Shown here piece by piece: positions 48,101 to 58,639 of a DNA stretch of 64,000 bases. A program made the translations under genes and the position numbers. Source of the DNA: Cervus elaphus (taxonomy: Eukaryota; Chordata; Mammalia; Artiodactyla; Cervidae); assembly GCF_910594005.1 (NCBI RefSeq), contig NC_057832.1, forward strand, positions 100,203,152 through 100,267,151. The letters are read 5' to 3'. Under the pieces are notes generated by a model. It was not told the DNA's origin. It searched no databases and saw only the letters and a program-made list of their open reading frames with translations. Every line of letters begins with the position of its first letter. Position 1 is the first letter of the stretch.

Positions 48101-51100
48101 GACTCCAGACCTGACGAGGGTCTTGAGACCCATCACCTACAACTCAGTCTCAGTTTCAGGAAATACCCTTGTTTTGGTTTCTCGCTGAAGTGTTTCACCT
48201 GAGCATTTCACTCTATTCCTGCTGAGATCCTTCTAGTTCCGTTATTCTGTGATCTGATCTTTAAATTTTTAGATCAGATTGAAAGATATGATTATTCTCC
48301 AAGGCCCTAGCTATAAATGGGAAATAGAAACACAAAACATGGGGAGCTAAGCTCCTTTCAAACAAGTGCCCTTCTTTTCCCCCTCTGGTGCCTCTTCTGT
48401 AAATAGTTTTCCAACAGTTGGTCTGCCCTCAAAGCCCCTGCAAACTTGCCGATATTTCTTTCCTTTTCCATACTGGAACTCCCTCTCCCATCTTACTTAC
48501 TTTGCCCTCGACTGCTGTTCTCCTCAGTCTTCCTCTTCTGTGAAGATTCTCCATCCCACCTCCTAGGTCCTCATCTGTACTGTGACCTCAGCACTCTTGT
48601 CTGTATTTCACATGCCACCAAGCTGCATAAAGCACTTAGCAGGATGTTGATGTTTGTGTTGCTAATTGCATCAACAAGCCAGTAATTACTCATGGTTTAT
48701 CATTACTTGTTGAATGGGAACACCTCTGAGAACAAACGCATTAGGAGAGGTTCACCACCCTCTATTTAATTAGTCAGAACTGAGCCCTACGCCAAAGAGA
48801 GCTAAAGGAACTTGGCAGGAGCCTTCTGAGGAGGTCCTCTCCAAAGATCTCTGCAGGTCACCAGAGTCCTGGTCTTTGGGTCTAAATGCCAGTTTAAAGA
48901 ATTGCCTTTTCTTCCCATATCAAAAAACATTCTTCTTCCCAACATAAGCTGTGCCCAAAGTAAGAGATACTCATCAGATTGCTCCGACAGAATAGGAGAA
49001 AGGCTCTCCTGAGTGTTATCAAGAGACATAATATTTTCTACCTCTTTCAAGAGCCCATCTTCTGTATTTTTTATAGGCTTTGCCTGCCCTCCTTTCTTCC
49101 CCAAAATGAAATCAATTTTTGTATAAAAACACTCTAACTCTCTGGGTGAGGGTGTGTGGGATGTAAGTAGTTGACATTTGTCCCTTCAAGTGCTGACCCT
49201 TTCCTTAGATTAATCCTTTCAGATGAATTATAATATACATTTTAGATGAATTATAAAATTTGTATATATTATTCAGTTATACAAATTATTTGTATTTGTG
49301 TAAATATAAATAATTCTAAAATGGATTTTCACACTCTCCTGCCTTCTTTGAGCATGTAGAAGAGGAAAGAGAAGCTCCTTTCCTCATGACTGAGTGGCCT
49401 TCTGAATGTCAGTTGTGGTATCTTGAAAACCTTCTGTGCTGTATTGGACTGTTCAATCCTTTTGCTGAACAGCCCAGCTTGTTTTGCTTCTTTAATTCTT
49501 GTGTCTGCTTTCTAGAGTTTTCATGTCTCCTTCCTTGGGCCACCTTCCTCTAGCAACCCTTTCCTCTCCTCTTCACAGATTCTGATCTACTAAGGGCTTA
49601 GAAACAAATTCTTTGAGCTTGTTTGGCTCATGGGTAGACTGTGAGTTTTAAGGATGTTCATGACAACATTGTTTAGTCACAGAAGACTGGGAAGCACCTA
49701 AATGTTTATCAATAGAGTACTGGATAAAAATGTATTTAGTGCATTCCTACAGTGAAACGGAAAAAGAAATGGCAATCCACTCCAGTATTCTTGCTTGGGA
49801 AATCCCACGGACAGAGGAGCCTGGCAGGCTACAGTCCACGGGGTCAGAAAGAGTCAGACATGATTAAGCAACTTTACCTCATTTACAGTGAAACACTATG
49901 CAGCCCTTAAGTGAATGAGGTGGATCTGTATGTGCTAATAGGAAATAATCTTCAATTGTTAATTGAAAAATAGAGTGTGCACACCAGTGTTATTAGTATG
50001 TTCCCAGTTTTGTTTAAAAAAGAGTAGGTATGTAGACTTAGCAAGGACCCAAGTAAAGTGAAGTTCTTGAATCTGATCACTTTGTTCAGCAGAGGTCCTC
50101 TTGCCCTCTTCCTGAATTTAAAACCTGTTCTGAAATACTTGAGCTTTCTATGTAACTTGCTGGTGCCATAGTCTGTTTTTTATTCAGCATTTTTGTCAAG
50201 GTAGAGAAAAGCTGTAGGAATTACACAGGAATTTCAGAGAGATTAGGAGAGCCTATTCCATAAACTTAGGGAACATGTAATTGCAGCTGAAGCAGCATTT
50301 CTAGAAAATCACAAATGGTATCATAAGAAACAACCTTCAGGAACAATAGAAAAATGAAGGGACCCATATTTTCATTTAACAGACATGTGTATATTATGGG
50401 CTTCCCTGGTAGCTTAGTTGGTAAAGAATTCGCCTGCGACGTGGGAGACTGCCGCAACACAAGAGACACAGGTTCAATCCCTGGGTCAGGAAGGTCCCTT
50501 GGAGAAGGAAATGGCAGCCCACTCCAGTATTGTTGCCTGAGAAATCCCATGGACAGAGGAGCCTGATGGGCTACAGTCCATGGGGCCACAAGAATTGGAC
50601 ACAACTGAGCAACTACACCACCACCACCATATGTTTTATATTTATATTTTACATATATACACATTATATATATATATATATATATAACACATACATATTA
50701 TACATACATACATATATACATATACATACATATACATATACATAAACATTCTAACTGAACCCCAAGTAGGTTGAAGAAAGTATGGGCTTTGTCATCAGAT
50801 GGATCTGAATTTCAGCCCTGCCATTTTCCATCTGTATTTTCGTAGACAAAGTATTCTATTCTGAGCCTGGATTTTTTTCTCATCTGAAAAACAAGGACAG
50901 TAATACCCACCTCACTAATTTATTAAAGATTAAATGAGATCATAAATGTAAACTTACCAGTATGATGGCTGGCTCATGGTAGATGTTCAACAAATGATAG
51001 CTGCTATTGACATTGGTACTTTATTATTCACTATCATCTACACTACACCTTTATCCAGCTTCTGCTGTAGTTGAGTTTGACTGGAAGAAGCAGGAAAACA

Positions 51101-52162
51101 GGCCTTTTGCCTTTTCTCAGCCTTTTGACAAAGGGAAGTCCCAAGTGTTTCCTTCTCTCTGTGTTGTTAGTTACCTCTTGAGATGCAAAAAGTTATCCTA
51201 AAATTTAGCAGCTTAAAACAATAAACATAAATTTTCTTATACAGTTTCTGTGGGTCAGGAACTCCAGAGCTGCCTAGCTGGATGGCTCTGGCTCAGGCGC
51301 TCTCAGGGGGTTGCAGTCAAGATGTCTTCCAGGGTCACAGTCATCTAGAGGCTTAATGGGGCTGAGGGATCTGCTTCTCAGACTCACTCTGGTGCCTGAC
51401 AAGTGATTGCTAATTGTTGGCAGTGAGTTCTTCACCACATAGACCTCTTTATAAAGGTCTGCTTGAGTGTTCTTACAACATAACAGCCGTCTCTATCAGA
51501 GCCAGTAATTCAAGAGAGAGCAAGGGCAGAAGCCATTTTTATTTGTGACCTAGTTTTGAAGGGTGCACACTTTCATTTCTGCAGTCAAACAGGTGATGTT
51601 GGCCCTGTCCAGCATAGGAGGGCATTACACAAGGATGTGAATACTAGGAGATAAGGATCATTGTGGCTGTGTTGGAGGCTGCCTCCCACACTCTGCAGAT
51701 ATTGGCTTCCAGTGACCTGAAGGAGTCCTAACAGTGAAGTGGTGACAAAATGGAAATGAGGATTTAAAAGCTCTTGGATTGAGACCAGTGAAGACCTTCA
51801 TGGTACAGGACAGTCTGAGACATAGGGATCAGGTCAACATTTCTGTGTAGGCCTGATGACTTTCAGAAAGAACTATAGATCACTAAGGAACCACAGGTTG
51901 GTAGAGCTCCTAGCCCCGTCCCATCTAACCCTGAAAGGAAATAGGCTTCAAAGTGTTTTCTCTTTTTGACTCAACAGATGCATCTAGTGGGAGTACTATT
52001 GACTGGGCATATGATAATGGCATCAAGTATGCGTTCTCTTTTGAGTTGAGAGATACTGGGGACTATGGCTTCGCTCTGCCTGCCAGCCAGATCATCCCCA
52101 CTGCACAGGAAACCTGGCTGGGGCTGAAGACCATCATGGAGCATGTGCGGGACAACATCTAG
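30075..52162 (+). CDS. CPA4: Carboxypeptidase A4 precursor, 11 exons, intact
   Basis: Eleven exons with GT-AG introns sum to 1263 nt, encoding 420 residues; I recall 421 for human. Residues 1-16 are a signal peptide, about 17-113 the inhibitory pro-segment, and the rest an M14A zinc carboxypeptidase. In bovine CPA numbering plus 112, the residues present are zinc ligands His181, Glu184 and His308; Arg239 (127), Asn256/Arg257 (144/145), Tyr360 (248) and catalytic Glu382 (270). Cys250-Cys273 is the conserved disulfide. Ile367 (255) predicts preference for hydrophobic C-terminal residues. The protein is expected to be secreted. CPA4 identity rests on NVRNGDEISKL in the pro-segment and NGIKYAFSFELRDTG. 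Odd points: Leu113 replaces the usual activating Arg, extra cysteines occur at 117, 200 and 303, and the protein ends one residue early. CPA4 is reported as imprinted in humans; nothing here shows that directly. Confidence 0.97.
30488..30692 (-). mobile_element. Bov-tA SINE in CPA4 intron 1
   Basis: Antisense copy from TTCACTGAGTTGTGTCTAAC to a tRNA head ending CCATCAGGGAAGCCC. Confidence 0.75.
33372..33727 (-). mobile_element. Ruminant L1 3' fragment in CPA4 intron 1
   Basis: Antisense L1 sequence with GGTTTCTGCCATACATTCAA, CATGAATCAGCCATAGGTAT and TGTCTGCGTCTCCATTGCTG. It is diverged and truncated. Confidence 0.7.
34320..34460. promoter_or_regulatory. Possible regulatory block in CPA4 intron 1 (RFX X-box, CRE-like site)
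   Basis: GTCACCTAGCAAC at 34398-34410 fits the RFX X-box consensus GTNRCC(N)RGYAAC exactly, and lies in an inverted repeat GCCGT/ACGGC (34395-34413). A TGACGCAT CRE/AP-1-like site is at 34358-34365. The block has many CpGs and is free of obvious repeats. Function is inferred from motifs only. Confidence 0.35.
34890..35210. repeat. Old AT-rich interspersed repeat, family uncertain
   Basis: AT-rich sequence with CATTATAAAGTAATATGACC and CCCATGACCCGAACATAAGC. It looks like a decayed transposon just upstream of exon 2, but I cannot name the family. Confidence 0.35.
35299..35380 (+). CDS. CPA4: CPA4 exon 2: pro-segment
   Basis: After TTCTCCAG it encodes GHQVFRINVRNGDEI..., and the exon ends at AAG|GTACTT. 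This is the start of the globular inhibitory pro-domain. Intron 1 is 5.2 kb and holds a possible regulatory block. Confidence 0.97.
35792..35926 (+). CDS. CPA4: CPA4 exon 3: pro-segment
   Basis: 45 codons, LNLWKSSPAFGHPADVL..., ending VAVEDLQ|GTGGGT, phase 0. It forms the second half of the pro-domain that covers the active site. Confidence 0.97.
36110..36335 (+). repeat. MIR SINE
   Basis: MIR core words are readable: CTGGATTCAAATCCTGATTT, ACCTGTGTGATTTTGGACAA and CTTCATCAGTAAAATGGTAA, ending in a CAGTGCCTGGTATGTCATAG tail. It lies in CPA4 intron 3. Confidence 0.75.
36427..36545 (+). mobile_element. CHR-type SINE fragment
   Basis: Plus-strand tRNA-like head with GTTCAATCCCTGGTCAGGGA and a short tail with AAATAAATGATAAATAAA. 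Confidence 0.65.
37173..37271 (+). CDS. CPA4: CPA4 exon 4: connecting segment and start of the enzyme
   Basis: 33 codons (residues 96-128) between TGTTTTAG and GTAAGT. The junction reads HQELSSNCFNYGAY. Family members have Arg before the Ser; here it is Leu113, and no Lys or Arg occurs anywhere in this exon. Confidence 0.96.
39664..40560 (-). mobile_element. BovB LINE fragment in CPA4 intron 4
   Basis: An antisense BovB of about 0.9 kb. The minus strand reads RYADDTTLMAESKEE (intact YADD) and the 3' module LDGIKDSMDMNLSKLQKL. A CTAGACT direct repeat flanks it (39657 and 40560). Confidence 0.87.
40852..40953 (+). CDS. CPA4: CPA4 exon 5
   Basis: 34 codons, IHKEMDNIVKYYPHL to GHSFENRSMYVLK, then GTGAGA. 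Phase 0 on both sides, as in CPA2. Confidence 0.97.
41219..41511 (+). mobile_element. CHR-type SINE, near full length, CPA4 intron 5
   Basis: It starts GGACTTCCCTGGTGGTCCAG and contains GGTTCAATCCCTGGTCC and the body with CACAACTACTGAGCC repeats, ending in an A-rich tail at 41490-41512. Confidence 0.8.
42238..42452 (-). mobile_element. Bov-tA SINE in CPA4 intron 5
   Basis: Antisense copy from AAAGTGAAAGTGAAGTCGCT to a tRNA head ending CTGAGCCACCAGGGAAGTCC, about 320 nt upstream of exon 6. Confidence 0.8.
42774..42878 (+). CDS. CPA4: CPA4 exon 6: zinc-binding HxxE
   Basis: 35 codons, FSTGKGRQRPAIWL, then NAGIHAREWISPATAIW and TARK. His181 and Glu184 are zinc ligands. The donor is AAG|GTCATG. 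Confidence 0.97.
43640..43750 (+). CDS. CPA4: CPA4 exon 7
   Basis: 37 codons, LACDYGKDSVITSIL to VANPDGYVYTHTH, ending at GTGAGT. The frame is confirmed by the PVANPDGY segment. Cys200 stands where I recall Ser in the human protein. Confidence 0.96.
44893..44983 (+). CDS. CPA4: CPA4 exon 8: Arg127 and Asn144-Arg145
   Basis: 30 codons plus one base, NRLWRKTRSVNPGS to DPNRNWNSSFG, donor GTAGGT. It carries the substrate carboxylate-binding residues and Cys250 of the disulfide. Confidence 0.97.
46385..46584 (+). CDS. CPA4: CPA4 exon 9: third zinc ligand
   Basis: 200 nt entering in phase 1. It includes DPCSEIYHG (Cys273) and FIDLHSYSQMVLYPYGY, where His308 is the third zinc ligand. The exon ends DADEL|GTAAGT. 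Confidence 0.97.
47694..47778 (+). CDS. CPA4: CPA4 exon 10
   Basis: 28 codons plus one base, DMVAKNTAKALATLSG to VGSIFSII, then GTAAGT. The final T begins the Tyr360 codon. Confidence 0.96.
49757..49885 (+). mobile_element. Bov-A SINE fragment in CPA4 intron 10
   Basis: Plus-strand Bov-A body from GAAACGGAAAAAGAAATGGC to AGTCAGACATGATTAAGCAA; the tRNA head is missing. Confidence 0.72.
50397..50622 (+). mobile_element. Bov-tA SINE in CPA4 intron 10
   Basis: Complete tRNA head (GGGCTTCCCTGGTAGCTTAG) and Bov-A body to GACACAACTGAGCAACTACA, followed by a short (CAC)n and an AT microsatellite. Confidence 0.82.
50640..50750. repeat. (TA)n/(TACA)n microsatellite
   Basis: A run of about 11 TA units at 50665-50688, followed by TACATACA and TATACATA repeats, grown from the SINE tail. 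Likely polymorphic. Confidence 0.85.
50765..51010 (+). repeat. MIR SINE
   Basis: MIR words CATCAGATGGATCTGAATTT, CTCATCTGAAAAACAAGGAC and GATTAAATGAGATCATAAAT are in the right order and spacing. It lies in CPA4 intron 10. Confidence 0.78.
51165..51695 (+). repeat. Ancient mammalian interspersed repeat, family not assigned
   Basis: It has recognisable mammalian repeat phrases (AGCTTAAAACAATAAACATA, TCTGTGGGTCAGGAACTCCA, CAAGAGAGAGCAAGGGCAGA), so it is a dispersed element and not unique sequence. It ends about 280 nt before CPA4 exon 11. Confidence 0.55.
51978..52162 (+). CDS. CPA4: CPA4 exon 11: catalytic Glu and stop
   Basis: It completes Tyr360 (TAT) and encodes ASSGSTIDWAYDNG, then FELRDTGDYGF (Glu382) and MEHVRDNI followed by TAG at 52160. 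I recall human CPA4 ending NLY, so the final Tyr is missing here. Confidence 0.97.
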
Positions 52163-52219
52163 AAGAGCCTCGTTCTGTCTACATTATATATCCCCTTGTG
52201 CACACATACAGAGGCCCTT

Positions 52220-52225
52220 ATTAAA
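52220..52225 (+). terminator. CPA4: CPA4 polyadenylation signal
   Basis: ATTAAA 58 nt after the stop codon gives a very short 3' UTR. A GT-rich stretch follows at 52260-52330. Alternative downstream AATAAA sites exist, for example near 53336. Confidence 0.6.
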
Positions 52226-54355
52226 GAGAGCTTATTCCTTCACACATGAATCGGAGTCTTCTGGCTTTGTAGAGAACACAGGTCAGCCACCTGCCAGCCC
52301 CCTTCCGTGTATTTTGTGCATTCTGGCCGTGTGCTGAGAGAAGCACTTCTGCTAACCTGCTGTGTTTTGGTTCTGCCGTTTCACCGAGCTCTCTGTATGC
52401 CTTTCCTTCCACATAGCTGGATGGGCAAGCCACACTTAGGATCAACCCTTACTGAGTGGCATGTCTCTACCTCATTTTTAGATCAAAAGGCGTGTGAAAT
52501 GGTTTTCTAGTTTCATCTGATCTAGCCACACCCATGGCCTTGCTCTGGTGGGAGCCCCAAGGGAAGCGCTGTGGGAGGTAATGTTTGTCTTTCAGACTGG
52601 TCTCACAGATGTCACAGAACTTCCTTTAACTGATCTCACTCCTCCTTGAACATATTTTTCTTTGAAAAATAGATCCCATAAGTTCCTCAGTACAGGTCAT
52701 CCCCTTGTTTTGTTTTTGTTCGCTGTTAGTCTGAATATAAAATATAGACTCACATGTCATCACTGGGTCAAAAATTCCCAGATATTACAATTCTGATCAC
52801 ATTCTCCCCTTTATTATTCAGTGTAACTGGGATGCAGAAAGTGATCTGTGTCCTTATAGGTACTGCTCACTCAGAAAGCCTGGATTAAGTGCTAATCTAA
52901 TATAATAGCAGGATAGCTAAATTATCCCCATGTGTCCTGATGGGCTCACCTCTACTTTGCCTTTTGAACTTACTCCAGAGATCTTTCTCTCACCCTTTTG
53001 GTCCTAAATCACTCCTCTGGCTTGGGTAATCTTGCCACCCTTGCACATCCCTATTTGTTTGCTGGTGTACCTTGTGTTTCCTTCTCCTGGTTTTCATTTT
53101 TTGGTTTTGATCTTTAAAGTTGCTTTTTCTATTTTGTATCCTGGACCTTGAGTAGCAAGGTGGAGCAGAGATTCATCAGTCAGGCTCCTCTTGTTACATT
53201 TTTCCTTAGCATGTACCATCTGCCTGTTTTATTTTCTCTCTCTCTCTCTTTTTTAATTTGCTCTTTTCAAACATGTCTGTAAATCTTACCCTTCTGCCTA
53301 GGATTTGTGCAGCATCTGGTATGTGCTCATAAGCCAATAAATATTCAATATGAGTCTCCTGATCATCTTCTATTCTTTGCCTTCACCTGAATGGAACCAA
53401 GCCATGGTTGGTTTTGAATATGCAGCTCTTTATAATGTCAAAAGTCAATTTTAATCCTTGTCCATATCACATGACATACCCTTCTCCATCAGGCTGAGGG
53501 GCCTCCAGGGTAATGTTACCTTGGTGATTGCGCTCTGGTCCAGGGTCTAGTTCTTAGTTTTTCAGCTCAGAAGCTTGATATTTTCTGTGTCTGTATTGAT
53601 TAGACTTGGGGATGCTGACTCACGCCTCCAGAGCTTAGATGAGGCACATGATAAAATCAGAATACAAATTTATTAATTTACATCATGGCATGTAACTGTT
53701 TAGTGGATTGGATCCTCACGTCGGCCTGAACAGTACATTCTCTCCCTGTAGGCGAAGATACATGGGAAGCCAAATTATAATCAGAAGGTTGTTTAGTGAG
53801 CGGGGCGTCAGAGCAAGGAAAGTTAATTACAGTCTATGATTAGAATTTTTAATGGTATCCAGCTCTAATAGCATTGATACATCCAATTCTATAACCAAAG
53901 CACACCTGCCAGCCAGCTGGTTGCTTGTGCTGGCTAGTCAGGGCTGCTTCAGACTAGACAGTGCCTCAGTAGATATAACATGCTTGCCTCTGTGACTTGC
54001 CTGTAACCTCTGTTTGTGGAACCCCTTGCCCCCCCCAAGATTGAAATGGTCCTTTAGATTCCTTAAGAGAAAGATTTATTAAACAAGGCATAAAAACCAT
54101 AAAAGAATACCTGTGACTATAATAAAATTAAGAGATATCATTAAAAGACTCTATAAAATGAGAAAACAAGTTGGAAATTAGAAGATAGCCATAATATTCA
54201 TAATACACTCAAAAGACAAAAGACATACAAAGAACTCCTACAGATTAGTAAGAAAAGGATAAATAATCCAATAGAAAACTGGATAAAAGATATGAGCAAG
54301 CACTTCACTTAAGAAGAAGTAACAGGTATTCTGATAACATAGGAAGAGATGATTG
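52226..54355. other. Downstream of CPA4, no gene seen
   Basis: Mostly unique, AT-moderate sequence with a short (TC)n run at 53235-53251. No exon of CPA5 or any other M14 enzyme could be recognised. Confidence 0.5.
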
Positions 54356-54741
54356 GAGCTTCCCCCATGGCTCAGTGGTAAAGAAACTGTCTGCAATGCA
54401 GAAGCTGCAAGAGAAGCAGGTTCGATCCCTGGGTCAGGAAGATCCCCTGGAGGAGGCCATGGCAACCCACCCCAGTATTCTGGCCTGGAGAATCTCATGG
54501 ACAGAGGAACTTGGCGGGCTACAGTCCAGAGGGTGGACTTCCCTGGTGGCCCAGTGGTAAAGAATCTGCCTGCACTGCGGGAGACATGGGTTCAATCCCT
54601 GGGTCAGGAAGATCTCCTGGAGAAGGAAATGGATGCCCACTCCAGTATTCTTGCCTGGAGAATCGAATGGACAGAGGAGCCTAGTGGGCTACAGTTCTGG
54701 GATCACAGAGTTGGACACAGCTGAGTGACTGACACTTTCAG
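54356..54741 (+). mobile_element. Two Bov-tA SINEs in tandem
   Basis: The first copy (54356 to about 54532) ends abruptly in GGGCTACAGTCCAGAGGGTG and a second head (GACTTCCCTGGTGGCCCAGT) begins at once. The second runs to GACTGACACT. Together they look like an insertion of one SINE into the tail of another. Confidence 0.82.
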
Positions 54742-54827
54742 GAAGAGATGATTACTGATGGAAGACATACAAATCAAAACCAAAATGAAAAGCCATTTTA
54801 TACTCATTCAGTTTATATAAGTCAGAA

Positions 54828-55165
54828 ATTTGGAGGACCCTGGTGGGCAGTAGATAGGAATCTGCCTGCCAAAGCAGAGGATACTGATTTGATCCCTGGC
54901 CTGGGAAGATTCCATATGGCGTGGAGCCACCAAGCCTGTGTACCACATCACTGAGCTTGTCTCTAGAACCTTCACACTCCAACTTCTGAGCCAGTGTGGT
55001 GCAACTACTGCAGTCAGTATGCCTACAGCCTGTGCTTTGCAACAAGAGAAGCCAGTAATGAGAAGCCTGCACACTGCAACGAAGAGCATCCCCCGTCAGC
55101 TCAAACTCTTAGAGAAAGCCCACAAGCAGCAATGAAGACACAGTACAGCCAAAAAAAAAAGAGAA
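54828..55165 (+). mobile_element. CHR-type SINE
   Basis: It starts GGAGGACCCTGGTGGGCAGT and contains GATTTGATCCCTGGCCTGGG and the ACTGCAACGAAGAGCATCCC body, ending in an A10 tail at 55150. Confidence 0.75.
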
Positions 55166-55311
55166 AAGTTGGAGAGGAGGTAGATAACAGGATCTCTTAT
55201 ACCTTGTTGGTGGGTATGTGAATTAGCAAATTAACTTTGGAGAATAGTTTGGCATTATCTTCTAAATTTTACACTTCGATCCATCCCTACCATCTCTTCC
55301 ACCTCAAGCAT

Positions 55312-55400
55312 TGCTGTTCAGTCGCTAAGTTGTATCCAACTCTTTGTGACCTCATGGACTGTACCATGCCAGGCTCCCCTGCCCTTCACTGTCTCTCAGA
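55312..55400 (-). mobile_element. BovB/Bov-A 3' fragment
   Basis: A short antisense piece starting TTGCTGTTCAGTCGCTAAGT and ending after CCCTTCACTGTCTCTCAG. Confidence 0.65.
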
Positions 55401-55419
55401 GTTATAAACCCAAGAAATT

Positions 55420-56095
55420 CTTGCAATGTAACTGGAGACATATATGAGAATCTTTACAGCAACACTGTTCATAACAGCAAAAACTTAAAAACAACTTAAA
55501 AGTCCACCAGTGGGACAGTGGGTGAATAAATATGGTATTTTCACATACTGAAATATTATACTACAGTCAGAACAAAATTTAGTGTGATTTCCTTTCTAGA
55601 AAGTTCCAAATAATTGGAAGGTAAATATATATATATATAATTTATATATACACATATACACACACACTTATAAGGAAGACATACAAAATTTGATAAGACT
55701 ATGTAAAAAAGTAAGCAATAGTAAAACAAGTCAGACAGAGAAAGACACTGTGTTATCAGTTATATGTAGAATCTGAAAAATAAAACAAATGAGTGAATAT
55801 AACAAAAAGGAACACACTCACAGATATAGAGAACAAAGTGGTGTGTAATGGGGAGAGGGAAGAGGGAGAGGGCTAGATAGGGGTAGGGGATTAAGAGGTA
55901 CAAACTACTATGTATAAAATAAATGAGCTATAAGGATATATATCGTCCAGCACAGGGAATATAGCAAATATTTTATAATATTTTACATTCATATAAATAT
56001 GAATGTAATATAATCTTTAAAAATTATGAATCACTTTGTTGTACACCTAAAACATGCAATATTGTAAATCAGCTATAACTCAATAAAAAGGATAG
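55420..56095 (+). mobile_element. Older L1 3' end
   Basis: It contains L1 3' end phrases (AACACTGTTCATAACAGCAA, TTGTTGTACACCTAAAACAT, AATCAGCTATAACTCAATAA) and internal AT and CA microsatellites at 55625-55670. Confidence 0.7.
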
Positions 56096-56786
56096 GAGGG
56101 AAGCAAGATATAGTAGACACACCCAGCCCCCTTTTCCTGGTCAAGTGCACTTATCCCTAGCTACTATGAATGTTGGCTGTCAAACATATCAGGCCCCATC
56201 CTTCTCTGGAGTATTGCCATTAGCCAAAAGGAGGTTGCCTTACCCAGGAAACCATGCACCTGCTTTCTGTTTACCACCTCCCCAAATGTCAGTCCATCAC
56301 TGACTGACTCTGGGTACGAACAGGTAGTCTTTGCTTCAAGGTAGAGTCAATGCTGTGGTTCACTGTATGCCTGAGAGCTCTGAATCCAGGCTCCAGCAGA
56401 TTCCACATCCTTGCTTAGCTATTTTTCCCTCTCCATCCCTGCTTCCCAAACTCCCCTTCTCCTGAGAACTCCCTCAGTAAATCATCTAAACAAGAATCCC
56501 ATCTCAGGATCTACTTGTAGGGAAATGGAGAACCTGGGATTCTGAATGATGATTACCTTAGATGGGGAGAGATTGGGACATGAGATAAGGGTCAAAGCCC
56601 TTTGGTGAGATGAAGGACCTGAGCTTTTGTTTTAGGTTACCTTTTTCTTTTCCAGGTAAAAAACCTAATTCAACAGCTAAATAACAAAAGAGGGCATGCC
56701 ATTAACCAAGGATTACAATTAATCCTTAATTGCAATTAATTTGTAATTACAATTGCAATTAATTTGGATTAATTACAATTAATTAC

Positions 56787-57027
56787 TTTGGCCACCTGAT
56801 GTGAAGAACTGACTCACTAGAAAAGACCCTGATGCTGGGAGAGATTGAAGGCAGGAGGAGAAGGGGACGACAGAGGATGAGATGGTTGGATGGCATCACT
56901 GACTCAATGGACATGAGTTTTAGTAACCTCTGGGAGTTGATGATGCACAGGGAAGCCTGGCATGCTGCAGTCCATGGGGTCGCAAAGAGTCAGACACGAC
57001 CGAGCGACTGAACTGAACTGAACTGAC
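56787..57027 (+). mobile_element. BovB 3' fragment
   Basis: 5'-truncated BovB 3' module from TTTGGCCACCTGATGTGAAG to GAACTGAACTGAACTGA. It follows a strange AATTAC/AATTGC repeat block at 56700-56786. Confidence 0.85.
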
Positions 57028-57042
57028 AGTTAATCTATTTCT

Positions 57043-57254
57043 AGGACTTCCCAGGTGGCTCAGTGGGTAAAGAATCTGCCTGAAATGCTGGAGACACAGG
57101 AGACATGGGTTTGATCCCTGGGTTGGGAAGATCTCCCCTGGAGGACGGAATGGCAACCCATTCCAGTATTCTTGCCTGGAGAATCCCATGGACAAAAGAG
57201 CCTGGTGGGCTACAGTCTATAGGATTGGAAAGGGTCAGACACAACTGAGCATGC
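57043..57254 (+). mobile_element. Bov-tA SINE
   Basis: GGACTTCCCAGGTGGCTCAG head, TTGATCCCTGGGTTGGGAAG, body to CACAACTGAGCATGCACACA. It lies 15 nt beyond the BovB fragment. Confidence 0.82.
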
Positions 57255-57531
57255 ACACATGGACCTGAAATCCAATTTTTAAAAGTGTTTACAAAGATAT
57301 AGTGTTTTTTTTTTTAAAGGTTTTACTATGCAACATACATGCAACATGCATTTATTGAGAATCTAATGTGTACCAGGGACAGTTTTAGATGCTGGCAATG
57401 CAATGTTAAATAAAAAAACAAAAATCCCTTCTTGCATGGAATTTCACTGTAGTTGGAGAGACAGGAAGTTCTCAAGAGAACTGTTAAATTAAAAAAAAAA
57501 AAAGAGAACTGTTAAATTAAAATTTTAATTT

Positions 57532-57652
57532 GGGAAACTTCCCTGATGGTCCAGTGGCTATGGCTCCTTGCTTCCAATGCTGGGGGCCTGGATTGGTGAA
57601 CTAGATCCCATGTGCTGAGACTAAGACCTGTCACAGCCAAATAAAATAAATT
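57532..57652 (+). mobile_element. CHR-type SINE fragment
   Basis: GGGAAACTTCCCTGATGGTC head and CAGCCAAATAAAATAAATTT end. The same TTAAATTAAAATTTTAATTT phrase lies on both sides (57517 and near 57650), a possible target duplication. Confidence 0.6.
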
Positions 57653-58639
57653 TTAATTTGGGTAATGAGAGATGCTATAAATAAAACCAGCTGCTGTCAG
57701 GAGAGTGATGGGTGGTGGTGGGGACTCTAGATTGGAAATGTTAGAGAAGATGGCATCTGGCTTGTATAATATTATAAAATTATTCTTACCTCTCTTCCTT
57801 GTATTCTTTTATACTCCCCAAAACCACTTGGAAAATGGGGGCTAATGTTATCCACATTTTACAGGTGGAAAATCTGAAGAGCAATAAGGTTCTTGCCCAA
57901 AACAAACAATATCTTCTGTTCCCTAAGTGAAGACCCCAGTGAAAAAGAGAAGATCTAAATCATAAACTTTCATGGACACAACTTGAATTTCTGAATCACA
58001 TTTCAGTTCAAAAGGCTCTCATACCTCATCAAACCAGTCTCCATGGAATTTTTCACTATTAAGGACATCGAAGAGGGTAGGAAAGAGATAATCTATTGAT
58101 AATGGAAAAAAAGTATTTTAAATTCTCTTTTTTGTAGTACTGGGAGGGGGCTCGCTGAACCATTTTCAAGTCTTATACCCAGTCCTGTTGGGGACCAAAA
58201 GAAGACCTTCTGTGAAGTAAATAATAGGATGGGGTAGGGGCATAGTCCATGGCTGTGAATGGGATTAGGTACTTGGAACCAGAGCTGCTTATTGAACTGC
58301 AGCCATCTGGGGACTTCAAGGCAGACCATATCCACTTGTCTGTTACATATGGCAAGGAGCAGCCAAATAGCCCAACTCCTTCACTCGGTCATGTGACCTT
58401 GAGCCGTGCTATAACCTCTGGGAACCCTAGTTTCCTTTATTTTAAGATGAGGATAGTGACTGTATTTATAGTAACTTATGAAGAGGATTCAGTAAGCTAA
58501 TGCATGAAAGTCTTAAGCACTTTACCTACAGGTGGAAGTACTCCATATGTGTTAGCTTGAATAATTATTATTCTCACCAAATGTTAAAAATTCATTTCTG
58601 AATGAGGCACTGGCATTTTCCCTTATTAGAACCCTTATT

